Positions 45,398 to 56,567 of a stretch of 64,000 bases of DNA are shown piece by piece (the stretch's first letter is position 1; each line of letters begins with the position of its first letter). Below the pieces are notes generated by a model, which worked only from the letters and a program-made list of their open reading frames with translations, did no database searches and was not told the DNA's origin. The translations under genes and the position numbers were made by a program. The stretch lies in assembly GCA_036186865.1 (NCBI GenBank), contig AP025067.1:16603079-16667078 (forward strand), given 5' to 3'. Source of the stretch: Eustoma russellianum (Eukaryota; Streptophyta; Magnoliopsida; Gentianales; Gentianaceae).

Positions 45398-48068
45398 TGT
45401 TGAGAAATAGGGGTTTGAGTGATTCAAAAATGCATGATTTAAATGTTACGTGTTTACGAAATGCATGAAATAAGTGTGACTTGATATATGCACATGATAA
45501 AAAATGTTTTACATGTTTATATATAATGTTGTCGTACTAACAAGCCATGAAGCGTTACAGCTTACATCATATGGCAAACATTTGTTGTCTTTATACTATT
45601 TTCAGGTGCCATGATTAATGAACTAAAGTAGTTCATTAAGTGAAGTGCTTAAGTTAATGAACTAACTAATTCATTAAATGAAGACATATTTGGAGAGAGC
45701 TATATGGCAACAAACTTGAAATGGAAAGTCTCTTCATCTCATTCAAATCACACGCCACATACATATATAGATTTCATATACAAATTTTTTAAAGACACAC
45801 TATATACTTATATTCCGACGTTCCACCGACACGTCATATATATTATAAACGTATGTCAACGTCACACCACTATATACACATCATATTTATGAGTATATAC
45901 AGATCTCATATCATATATTACAAGTCATAGTGACATCAAAATTATAACATGTCACAAGCTTATAAACCAAAAATTTTCGTATCGGGTGACAACCAAAACT
46001 TCACCGACATGTCATATACTTGCCATATAAAGATGGCCAGCCTATATACACTAAAATTATTCCAAACTTTAGTGATTCACATGTCATATTCAGTCACAAA
46101 GTCATACCAAGTTTACACACATCAATCACCCATATTTTGGCTTGAATTGTGGAGAATTCAAACTTGAATCTTGTTTTAGCACATGGCGTTTTTGCATTCA
46201 GCCATAGGAGCTGAAAATACATTTTTACGTGCGACATAATATATATTACATGGGTAAGAAGTTTGAAATTAATCCGAGAAAAATCATGTAATTGACGAAA
46301 GTTGAAAATTCAGTCTCCTACAACCCTACACACATGGGACGTTTTCTTCATGAGTGTAACATGTATCTAGTCACTTTTTACACATTCAAGACATATTAGA
46401 GTGTTCTAGAAAATTCAAATTAGAGACGATTGTAGTTTACCATATATGTGTGAATATTATGCATTAGTAACAAAGTTTACCAAAAGAGAATTTAGCACAT
46501 GTGCCTTAATTCCACGTGCCGTTTTCAACTTTGTTGGAGCCTAGGTGAAGCTTATTTGGCACTTCAATTGGTGGAGGACATGCCACATATGATTGGTGAC
46601 ATTGAAGAGGGCAACACATAAGCAAATAATTCAAAAGAAAACACATGCTGAAATTTCAGCACATGTTTTTGTGTGATAGTTGAATTTTTGGTGTTTATTG
46701 TCTTCAATTTTAGTCCAAAATTTAAGGGGATTGAATCATGATTATTTTGAAGTTAATTAACTTGATTTTGAGCACATGTTTCATATTCTTTTTGAAGAAA
46801 TTCCAGCTCATTTAAAGTGTACTAAGGTGGATTAAAGATAGCCTATCAAGAAGTGACAACTAGGCGAAGACAAGTCATTCGTCCAATCGTGTTGTGCCAA
46901 GTAAGCAAGGTTGTGTCACCATCTATTCAAGCAATCTTCCAATAGCATTCAAGACAATTCTCAAGGAAGAAAATCAACCCTAAGGGGCGGCCAACATGTT
47001 ATAAAAAGGGGCAAGATGGTGCAAGATAAGGCTAAGCAAAGTTGATATTCTTACAAGTTCAAAAGAAAGACTACTATCTTCTTCTCCCATTATTTTCTCT
47101 TGCTCTTAGCCTTAAGCCTATCATACATATCTTCCATAAACTATATAGGCTTTGATTATACCACCCACATACGTTCATTTCTTGCAAAAGGTTGATCAAG
47201 GTGTGATCAATCCTTCATTCGATCGGTGATGGTGTTCGTGTTGGTTTGTTTGTTTGTTTGATTGTAAAACGGTGGATTTGATGTTTAACTCATGTCACCC
47301 TTGTGTCAAGGTGTTTTTGTGTTTAGTGAAAATCGAAGAAGGTGTCCTCGAAGACTGGAGTAAGTTGTTTTAACCGAACCAGTATAAAAATCTCGATGTT
47401 CTTATTTTTCAGCATTTTTACTTTCAGTTTCTGTTTTCTGTATCGTTTTCATTAGCATGCTAAAATTAGAAAAAGATTTTCAAAAATCACAAAATGTTGC
47501 AGAAAAATAGCCACACGTCCTAGATTTCATTTGGCACAAGTTTCATCTCATTTGGATAAGTATAAATCAGTCAAACGTTAATAGTTTTGAGACTAGTGCA
47601 ATCTGATTATCAGATTTGCAAAGGTTGAGAACATCAACATGGTTGACATATTTACCAAGGGAATTTTGAAAACTGTTTTAACCCATTAAAATACACATCT
47701 TGAGGGTCATACCATAAAATTTCATGTTATTTAGAGTTCCTAAATAAATAGGAATAAATTTTTTATTTCAAAGTGCAGTTTCTAGTAGATTGACGCAATG
47801 TGTACAAAAACGTGTTTTCAAGGGTTTAGGCTTGGGATTTTAATTTGAAATATTTGTGAGAGACTCATAACATCTGAGAGCATTTTGTCACCAAATTGCA
47901 TAATTTTTGGAGGTCTACAACCAGGTCATCTAGATGAATCCAATCAGGATCTGAAAACAGAAACTGTTTTCAGAAGTGAGTTATTTGGTCTAAAAAGTGT
48001 TAAAAACCGAATTTTCCTCACTCACTATTCAACTCCCCTCTTTCTAATGGTGCTATACAGGTCCTACA
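45398..48068 (+). repeat. 5' LTR of I
   Basis: 2671 bp, TGTTGAGAAAT...CCTACA. TATAAAAAG at 47000-47008. No reading frame of note. Near 47215-47275 a GTTTGTTTGTTTG repeat occurs. Confidence 0.9.
47000..47008 (+). promoter_or_regulatory. TATA box of I 5' LTR
   Basis: TATAAAAAG, preserved at 51820-51828 in the 3' LTR. Confidence 0.6.
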
Positions 48069-48070
48069 AG

Positions 48071-48082
48071 TGGTATCAGAGC
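48071..48082 (+). other. Primer-binding site of I
   Basis: TGGTATCAGAGC, exact initiator tRNA-Met complement, two bases after the LTR. Confidence 0.9.
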
Positions 48083-48126
48083 ACAAGAACATTCACTACA
48101 AGAAGATGCAACGATCTTTGTGAGAT

Positions 48127-49610
48127 GGCATCCACTAGTCACAAGACCGAACAAAAAGGTATGTCGAGCCAAAGGCCTCCTCTTTTCAACGGTGAGTCTT
48201 TTATACAATAGAAGCTTAGAATGAAACTTTTCCTTATGGCTGTTGATATAGACCTATGATCAATTATGGAAGATGGTCCTTTTATTCCTTCTATGTTATC
48301 CACGGTTGAGGGCGTCACTTTAGAAGTCGTAAAACCATTAGAAGTCGTAAAACCAAAACAAGAATACACTAGTGATGACAAAATGAATTTAAGTAGGAAT
48401 GTTAGAGTCATCAACTTCTTTTAAATGGTCTAAGTAAAAGTGAATCAAGCTATGTGTCAAATTGCTCCAGTGCCCAAGAAACGTGGAGAAATGAAACATG
48501 AAGGTACTAGTCAAGTTAAAGATTTCAAAATAAACATACTTATGTCTACTCTTAATCTTTCAAGTTATTACCAAACGAATCTATTGTTGATATGGATTTA
48601 CGCTTGACTAACATTTACAACTCCCTTGAGTCTCTTGAAAAACTATTTTCTTCGCAGGAAAAGGTACAAAAAGTACTAAGAAGCCTCCCATCCGAATGGG
48701 ATTCCAAAGTTACAGTGATTGAATAAAGTAAGGAAACAAAATCAATAAAGATGGAGGAATCAATCGGATCGCTAAAGGTATATGAAAACAAACTCACTTT
48801 CAGAAATTCTGAATCAACTTCTAAACAAGATTAGGACTATAGCGTTTAAATCAAATGAATACGTCTCACATCTTCTGATCACGTAGATTATAGTGATACG
48901 GATTTCCGATAATGATGATCTAATCACGTTGGCTAAAGGATTAAGAAAGATCATGAGAAAGTCGTTTAAAAACAAACCTAAGCCTACGTCATCTAAGAAC
49001 CATAAAAAGAATAATGATAAAGATGTTAAGTGTTATACTTGTGGAATACTTGGACATATATCATATGACTGCCCGAACAAGGACAAAACAATGAACAAAA
49101 ACCGTGACGTGGATCGGACAAAAACTAGACCCGTCTCAGAACCTAAACAAAGGAGAAGAGCCCTTAAAGCATCCACATGGAGTGATTCATCCGATTCCGA
49201 AGATGATTTATTTTGTAAATATCTTGAGTTACATAAGTTTTCTAAGGCTCTTAAAAAAGAAAAGAAATGTTTAATTGAAGACAAGTAATTGTTATAATCT
49301 TCTAACACGAATCTTGTATCTCAATTAAATGATTCAAAAGAAGAGTCGTCTTGCATGATAAATTCATTAAAATCTGAGATTTCCTCCTTAACATCCGAGA
49401 ACACTGAGATGAAAGCGGAGATTTCAAATTTGAAATCAAGAAACTCGGATTTATAAAAGACGGTAAAACAATTCGATACGGGTACAAGCATGCTAGATCG
49501 TCTCATTTCCTCCCACAAGTATGAAAGCGATAAAACCAGATTAGGATACATAGAAGATAATAAAGTACAAAACAAGTCGACAAATTTTATTTTATCTTAG
49601 AAACCGCATG
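48127..49610 (+). pseudogene. I gag (copia UBN2/SIRE type)
   Basis: ATG 48127 (MASTSHKTEQKG) leads to PPLFNGESFIQ, a stop where Trp is expected, then KLRMKLFLMAVDIDL, again a stop in a Trp position, and SIMEDGPFIP. This is the N-terminal signature of copia Gag. Later pieces: EKVQKVLRSLPSEWDSKVT, EESIGSLKVYENKL, then 48893-49288 with CCHC knuckle CYTCGILGHISYDC and TWSDSSDSEDD. After a stop at 49288 comes a coiled-coil segment and FDTGTSMLDRLISS with LGY, a known motif pattern of SIRE/Maximus Gag. Several stops and shifts; inactive. Confidence 0.85.
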
Positions 49611-50260
49611 CATTTAAGACAACTATGCAGCATAAGAAGATGTCTAGTGCACCACCCATTATATCTCATCGTACTCCTTCGTTTTCTTCACATACAAAAT
49701 ATAATCATGTACCATATAAATATGAAAGGAAACCATTATGCATATGCGATATTCATACAACACAAATGCATCTAGATCACGCACCATGCGCACTGACACA
49801 AATGCATATCAAAAACGAAAATCTTATTATGCTCATAATGATCTTCTCGTCTATAGGCCAAATAGGCATGCCCCTAACATTTATTATATTGCTTCTTCAT
49901 CTCTTTACTCACCTTTTGTAAGACTGAGAAAGGTCATCCAGATTTGGATATCGAAACTTTTGTAAAGGGTTGAATCAATAACCCTTAAGGACGTACTAAA
50001 AATGCATGATTTCCATTTATATGTTGCTCTTTCTCTTCATTGTTACTTATACTTTTCAAAATCAGGACTATTCTCTTCTTTCTTATACTTTTGATGACAT
50101 TTACAAAATAAAGGGGGAGAGAAAAGCATGATTTAAGGGGGAAAGAAACATGATTTAAGGGGAGCACGATATTGTAAAATGCAAATTTTAAATTTGTGCA
50201 CAGTTGTAGGGGGGAGAGATCACATTTAAATCATGGACAAACGTTATTTTTCAAATCATC
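49611..50260 (+). other. 3' internal region of I, non-coding remnant
   Basis: Contains short frames (49625-49921, 49738-49965) with no recognised motif, possibly a degraded post-gag segment. The end has repeated aaggggga blocks at 50110-50165 and 50200-50270. No pol motifs seen. Confidence 0.6.
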
Positions 50261-50273
50261 AAAAGGGGGTGAT
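50261..50273 (+). other. Polypurine tract of I
   Basis: aaaagggggtgat before TGTTGAG; two imperfect copies of the same run occur upstream. Confidence 0.8.
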
Positions 50274-52879
50274 TGTTGAGAAATTGGGGTTTGAGTGATT
50301 CGAAAATGCATGATTTGAATGTTACGTGTTTACGAAATGCATGAAATAAGCGTTACTTGATATATGCACTTGATAAAAATACTTTACATGTTTATATATA
50401 ATGTTGTCCTACTAACAAGCCATGAAGCGTTAAAGCTTACATCATATGACAAACATTTGTTGTCTTCATACTATTTTCAGGTGCATGATTAATGAACTAA
50501 ACTAGTTCATAAGTGAAGTGCTTAAATTAATTAACTAACTAGTTCTTTAAATGAAGACATATTTGGAGAGAGCTATATGGCAACAAACTTGAAATGGAAA
50601 ATCTCCTCATCTCATTCAAATCACACGCCACATACATATATATTTCATACACAAATTTTTTAAAGACGCACCATATACTTATATTCCGACGTTCCACCGA
50701 CACGTCATATATATTATAAACATACGTCAATGTCACACCACTATATAAACATCATATTTATGAGTATATACAGGTCTCATATCATATATTGCAAGTCATA
50801 GTGACATCAAAATAATAACGACACGTCACAAGGTGCCATATAAAGATAGCCAACCTATATACACAAAATATTACTAACTTTTGTGATTCACATGTCATAT
50901 TTAGCCACAAAGTCATATCAAGTTTACACGTCAATCACCCACATTTTGGCTTGAAATGTGGAGAATTCAAACTTGAATCTTGTTTTAGCACATGGCGTTT
51001 TTGCATTCAGCCATAGGAGATGAAAATACATGTTATTTTATGTATATTATGTCTAACATAATATATATTTCATGTGTAAGAAGTTTGAAATTAATCAGAG
51101 AAAAATCGCGTAATCGACGAAAGTCGAAAATTCAGTTTTCTACACCCCTACACATATGGGACGTTTTCTTCATGAGTGTAACATGTGTGTAGACACTTTT
51201 TAAACATTCAAGACATATTAGAATGTTCTAAAAAAATTCAAATTAGAGCTGATTGCAATTTCCCATATATGTGTGAATATTATGCATTATGTAACAAAGT
51301 TTACCAAAACAGAATTCAGCACATGTGCAGGAATTTCACACGCCATTTTCAGCTTTGTTGGAGCCTAGGTGGAGATTACTTGGCACTTCAATTGGTGGAG
51401 GATATGCCACACATGATTGGTGACATTAAAGAGGGCAACACATAAGGAAACAATTCAAAAGAAAACACATGCTGAAATTTCAGTATGTTTTTGTGTTGTG
51501 GCCGCATTTTTTATGTTTATTGTCTTCAATTTTAGTCCAAAAACTAAGGAGATTGAATCGTGATTATTTTGAAGTTAATTAACTTGATTTTGAGCACATA
51601 TTTCAGATTTTTTTGAAGAAAGTCTATCTCATTTAAATTGTGCCAAGGTGGACTAAAGATAGCCTATCAAGAAGTGACAACTAGACGAAGACAAGTCATT
51701 CGTCCAATCGTGTTGTACCAATTAAGCAAGGTTGTGTCACCATCTATGCAAAACAATCTTCCAAGGGCATTCAAGACAAATCTCAAGGAAGAAAATCAAC
51801 CCTAAGTGGCGGCCAACGTTATAAAAAGGGGCATGATGGTGCAAGACAAGGCTAAGCAAAGTTGATATTCTTACAAGTTCAAAAGCAAGATTACTCTCTT
51901 CTTCTCCCATTCTTTTCTCTTGCTCTTAGCCTTAAGCCTATCATACATATCTTCCATATGCTATATATGCTTTGATTATACCACCCACATACGTTTATTT
52001 CTTGTAAAAGGTTGATCAAGGTGTGATCAAGCCTTCATTCGATCGCTAGTGGTGTTCGTGTTGGTTTGTTTGTTTGTTTGATTGTAAAAGGGTGGAGTTG
52101 GTGTTTAAATCCGGTCACCCTTGTGTCAACGTGTTTTTGTGTTTAGTTAAAACCAAGGAAGGTGTCCTCAAAGACTGGAGTAGGTTGTTTTAACCGAACC
52201 AGTATAAAAATCTCGGTGTTTTTACTTTTCAGCAATTTTACTTTCAATTCATGTTTTCTGCATCGTTTACATTAGCACGGGAAAAATAGCAAACAATTTT
52301 CAAAAATACCAAAAGTTTGAAAAAACATAGCCACATGTCCTAGCTTTCATTTGGCACAAGTTTCAGTTCATTTGGGTAAGTATAAGTTAGTCAAACGTTA
52401 ATAGTTCTGAAACTAGTGCAATCCGATTCTCAGATTTGAAAAGGTTGAGAACATCAACGTGGTTGACATACTTACAAAGGGAATTTTTGTTTTAAACCGT
52501 TAAAATACAGATCTTGAGGGTCATACCATAAAACTTTCAGGTCATTTAGAGTTCCCAATTAATAGGAATAAATTTTTTATTTCGGAGTATAGTTTCTAGC
52601 AGATCAAGGCAATCTGTACAAAAACATGTTTTCAAGGGGTTAGGCTTCGAATTTTAATTTGAAATTTTCGTGAGAGACTCATAACATCTGAGAGCACATG
52701 TTCACCAAGTTTCATAATTTTTGGATTTATAAAACCAGGTCATCTAAATTAATCAAATTAGGATCTGAAAACAGAAACTGTTTTCAGAAGTGAGTTATTT
52801 AGTTTAAAAAATTTAAAAACCGAATTTTCCGCACTCACTATTCAACGCACCCTTCTAGTGGTGCTATACAAGTTCTACA
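50274..52879 (+). repeat. 3' LTR of I
   Basis: 2606 bp, collinear with the 5' LTR with small indels (a deletion near 50830-50840 is the largest seen). About 92-94 percent similar by eye. Confidence 0.9.
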
Positions 52880-53783
52880 AGTATTTTGGCCATATATCTC
52901 CAACCACAAGTCCAATTGACCTCATTCCAGTTGAAGGTGAAAGATAAGAAGTTTATCTACAACTTTGTAACGTATCACGTTTCCATTAGAGGCCTATACA
53001 CAGCTGAATGAACGTCCTCAAGAAGCAGGCTACTTAGTCACCTACTTCCAAAGGTCGACATCCCAAGCAGGTCAAGCTTCCAACGGCCCATAACTGACTC
53101 TTCCAAGCTCCAAATGACGTGATTTTTGTGTCTAAACTCATCTTCAGGAAAATATCTACAACTTTTATTTGTATTGAAAAACCTAATTCAGAGAGGAAGA
53201 TGAACAAATAAGCTAAAATAGTTCAGGTGTTAACTTTGTTCGGATTTGGATACATGGCTGTTTTCAGCCTAATTGCGAACCAATCCAAGCCAAGCTTCCA
53301 AGCAACTCTCACGGACATTACAAGACATTCCAAGCTGTGCCTAAAGCTCAGCCATTCACACTTTAGACGTCCTAAACAAGTTCCAATCAAGGAAGAAGTT
53401 TCAGCCAAAACTTCTGAGAAAGACAGCTTTATGTCTTTCATTTCTTTTCAACTTTAGATTAGCTTAACTTTCTTCTCAGCTCTCATTCGATCTTTCTACA
53501 TCTGATATCTTCTCTTAAAATCTTAGGATAGCTATTAAATAGCCTTAGAAGTCGTTGAAAATACTTAGTTTTTTTGGATTTTAAACAGTCCTGCTGAGGC
53601 ATTTTGCATTCAAGACTTTGTCTTGCTTTCCTTTGATTCAAAGGCTTTTGAATCCCTTCAATACTTGAACAAGCATGATTGTAGGCTTGTATACTTGGGG
53701 TGAATATCATTTGGGAGGGTTGATGCTTGCCTAACTGAGTTGAAGCCATTTGTTGCCCAACAAGAGCATGTGAGCGTGCATCA

Positions 53784-54178
53784 TGGTATGAAAAACTTAA
53801 GCTAAAAACAGGTTAAGCAAGACACAATAAAGCAATTACTGTACAGCTAGAAAAACATAAAGTTTGCCGGAGGCTCCTTGCTTCTTTCTGATTTCTAATA
53901 GATACTAAACTTCAAACAAACTCTACCACATCATATTTAAACATCTTAAGGATGTTCATGCAATGTTTGAGCAGAAGTTGAAAAGGAAAATGCAATGAAA
54001 ACAACCTATAAACTAGACGTATATGGCTAACATAAAAACAGAACATATTGACATTTTTTTTGCTTTTTCTTGTTTCAAACAGCAACAAAACACCGAACAA
54101 CTTCTAGCATAACTTATTCAAACATTAAAGAGATGATTAAGAGAGTTTATGACCAGAACACAACAAAAAAAGCGTACG
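53784..54178 (-). other. Family A leader fragment in A3/A4 spacer (left of L)
   Basis: Its 53870-53960 part resembles 3680-3800 of A1-left on the same strand, so it is family A leader in minus orientation, that is, internal sequence of A4. It abuts the A3 U5 end with tggtatgaaaaac, half of a primer site at most. No gene. Confidence 0.6.
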
Positions 54179-54183
54179 AGTAC

Positions 54184-55309
54184 TGACGCACACATATGTG
54201 CAAGACGTTATAGGTGTGTCTTAGTTAGATTGCACATCATGCATTTCATTTTGTGTGTTTCAATTTCTTGATTTTTGTTTATTATCCTTTCTTTTACTTT
54301 TTTTTGATGCTTGTTATGTCTTTGCTTGCTTTATAGGGGCTCTTGGAGTTGTCAAAACCGTTTGGAAGTGTTATACCAAGAATGGTGAAAAGTGCTGAGA
54401 ATTGCTTGAACTTTGTGGACGTGTAACTCACTCATGCAAACTCCAAAATGGGTCATTCAAAAGCGAAAAATCAAGTTTAGGATGTGAACTAAATTTCTGT
54501 AGAAGAACTCATCTTCAAATTCACCTTGTATCCACGGAAAAAGTCCAGTCAACCGAAGGCGCCATTTCTTCCTTAAATCCAGCCATTTGACCCGCTTTGT
54601 GTTGCTGGAAATTCCATAAACTTTCTCAAGGCATATCTCGGTCATAAAAGCTCTGAATTGAGTCACTCAAAATCCAGACTTCAAGTTCATCTCGTGAACT
54701 AGAAGTCTCAAGAAGGATACGTCATCAGATTCGGCTTGTAGATAGACGATACACTTGGTCAAACAAAAGGAGGACAAGCTGCCTTAAATCTAGCCTTTTG
54801 TTCAACAAATGAAGACCAAACATTTTTGACTCCTTTAAGCTGAATACAAAACGTGTGTAATGAAGACTCTTGACCAAGAATGATGTCTTGCATTGTCTTG
54901 TTGTCTAGGATAGATTTTAGTTGCAATTCTTTTCCTATTTATAGGCCATTTTGCATCCTTTGTAAAAATGAGACTTTGAAGACTTCTATTCAAGAACAAG
55001 TTGCTCTTTTGAGCACAAATTGTGTTCATTTTGATTTCTAGGTTTTGCATAAAAAGCTTAGATTAGATCTTTCAAGGCTTGAGCAACCTTGAAGGTGATA
55101 TTGCCTACGTCCAAAGATTGAACCGTCCACGAGGGTGTAATGTTTGCGTGACAAACGCTGAAATCGTTGGTGTGGCTGCCTCAAAACCGTCCCCATCATC
55201 ATTGGATGCAAGGGAGTGTTTGACACTTTTATGCCTAAACCAATGTTGGAGGAGAATGTAGAGTTAAAGGGAAGATCCGTCAATAATCCACAGGCTTGTG
55301 CTTGTATCA
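54184..55309 (+). repeat. L left LTR (plus)
   Basis: TGACGCAC...CTTGTATCA. TATTTATAGG at 54936-54945 is the likely TATA element. The U5 part (55080-55309) shares the CCGTCCACGAGGG block with family C. Confidence 0.9.
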
Positions 55310-55328
55310 ATTTGCTCTGATACCAAAT
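55310..55328 (-). other. L junction with primer-binding site remnant
   Basis: Spacer atttgctctgataccaaat. The minus strand reads a canonical junction (LTR end, ATT, TGGTATCAGAGC at 55325-55314) for the right LTR. The left LTR keeps only ATTTG of the same sequence. ATTTG/CAAAT pair around a 9-base loop. Confidence 0.9.
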
Positions 55329-56450
55329 TGATACAAGCACGAGTAGGCGGATTATTGACAGATCTTTCCTTTAACTCTACCTTCTCCTCCAACATTGTTT
55401 TAGGCACAAAAGTGTCAAACACTCCCTTGCATCCAATGATGATGGGGAGGTTTTGAGGCAGCCACACCAACGATTTCAGCGTTTGTCACGCAAACATTAC
55501 ACCCTCGTGGACGGTTCAATCTTTGGACGTAGGCAATATCACCTTCAAGGTTGCTCAAGCCTTGAAAGATCTAATCTAAGGTTTTTATGCAAAACCTAGA
55601 AATCAAAAGGAACACAATTTGTGCTCAAAAGAACAACTTGTTCTTGAATAGAAGTCTTCAAAGTCTCATTTTTACAAAGGATGCAAAATGGCCTATAAAT
55701 AGCAAAAGAATTGCAACTAAAATCTATCCTAGACGACAAGACAATGCAAGACATCATTCTTGGTCAAGAGTCTTCATTACACACGTTTTGTATTCAGCTT
55801 AAAGGAGTCAAAAACGTTTGGTCTTCATTTGTTGAACAAAAGGCTAGATTTAAGGCAGCTTGTCCTCCTTTTGTTTGACCAAGTGAATCGTCTATCTACA
55901 AGCCGAATCTGATGACATATCCTTCTTGAGACTTCTAGTTCACGAGCTGAACTTGAAGTTTGGATTTTGAGTGACTCAATTCAGAGCTTTTATGACCGAG
56001 ATATGCCTTGAGAAAGTTTATGGAATTTCCAGCAACACAAAGAGGGTCAAATGGCTGGATTTAAGGAAGAAATGGCGCCTTCGGTTGACTGGACTTTTTC
56101 CGTGGATACAAGGTGAATTTGAAGATGAGTCCTTCTACAAAATTTAGTTCACGTCCTAAACTTGATTTTTCGCTTTTGAATGACCTAATTTGGAGTTTGC
56201 ATGAGTGAGTTACACATCCACAAAATTCAAGCAATTCTCAGCACTTTTCACCATTCTTGGTATAACACTTCCAAACGGGTTTGACAACTCCAAGAGCCCC
56301 TATAAAGCAAGCAAAGACATAACAAGCATCAAAAAAAGTAAAAGAAAGGATAATAAAAAAAATCAAGAAATTGAAACACACAAAATGAAATTCATGATGT
56401 GCAATCTAACTAAGACACACCTATAATGTCTTGCACATATGTGTGCATCA
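55329..56450 (-). repeat. L right LTR (minus)
   Basis: Reverse complement of the left LTR with scattered substitutions and 1-2 base indels. Its primer site is intact, so this is the 5' LTR-like arm. Confidence 0.9.
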
Positions 56451-56455
56451 AGTAC

Positions 56456-56553
56456 TGAATGCAAAAACACAGAAAAACAGTTTCAACAGAAACTAAAAAC
56501 TGAAAACGATATAACAAAAAACTGAAGGATATTTGAGTCAAAGTGTTGCCTTA
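56456..56553 (-). other. Family A leader fragment in A3/A4 spacer (right of L)
   Basis: Short non-coding piece between L and the A4 primer site; continuous with 54178 once L is removed. Confidence 0.6.
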
Positions 56554-56565
56554 GCTCTGATACCA
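56554..56565 (-). other. Primer-binding site of A4
   Basis: gctctgatacca on the plus strand, exact, two bases from the LTR. Confidence 0.88.
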
Positions 56566-56567
56566 CT

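Larger units (their letters stand above)
45398..52879 (+). mobile_element. I: copia-type (SIRE-like) gag-only element with 2.6-kb LTRs
   Basis: 5' LTR 45398-48068, primer site 48071-48082, gag region, purine tract, 3' LTR 50274-52879. Flanking pentamers GGTAT (45393-45397) and AGTAT (52880-52884) differ at one base. The internal region is only 2.2 kb and has gag but no protease, integrase, RT or RNase H. It is a non-autonomous gag-retaining derivative of a copia element. Confidence 0.9.
45170..53783 (+). repeat. A3: family A-related LTR interrupted by I
   Basis: Pieces 45170-45397 (TGATGCCTCG...) and 52880-53783 (...GTGCATCA), about 1130 bp in total. The base context across the I insertion (GTTGGTAT/TTTGGCC) matches the same spot in A4. 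Confidence 0.85.
54184..56450. mobile_element. L: palindromic LTR-LTR insertion with its own target-site duplication
   Basis: Two full LTRs of one family face tail to tail: plus LTR 54184-55309 (1126 bp) and minus LTR 55329-56450 (1122 bp), separated by 19 bp. The unit is bordered by AGTAC at 54179-54183 and 56451-56455. Both outer ends are U3 starts (TGACGCAC and TGATGCAC). Arms look about 96-97 percent identical near the centre. A normal element would end in U3 on one side and U5 on the other, so this appears to be the integrated product of a palindromic cDNA. Confidence 0.9.

Noticed and set aside
45165..53788. A3 as an ordinary solo LTR
   Set aside because: Its flanks ATTCC and TGGTA do not match, and different elements lie on the two sides (H and A4 leader).
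55314..55325. Possible tRNA-related sequence
   Set aside because: It is the 12-bp primer-binding site complement; no cloverleaf or further tRNA bases are present. The same holds at 9693, 26971 and 56554.
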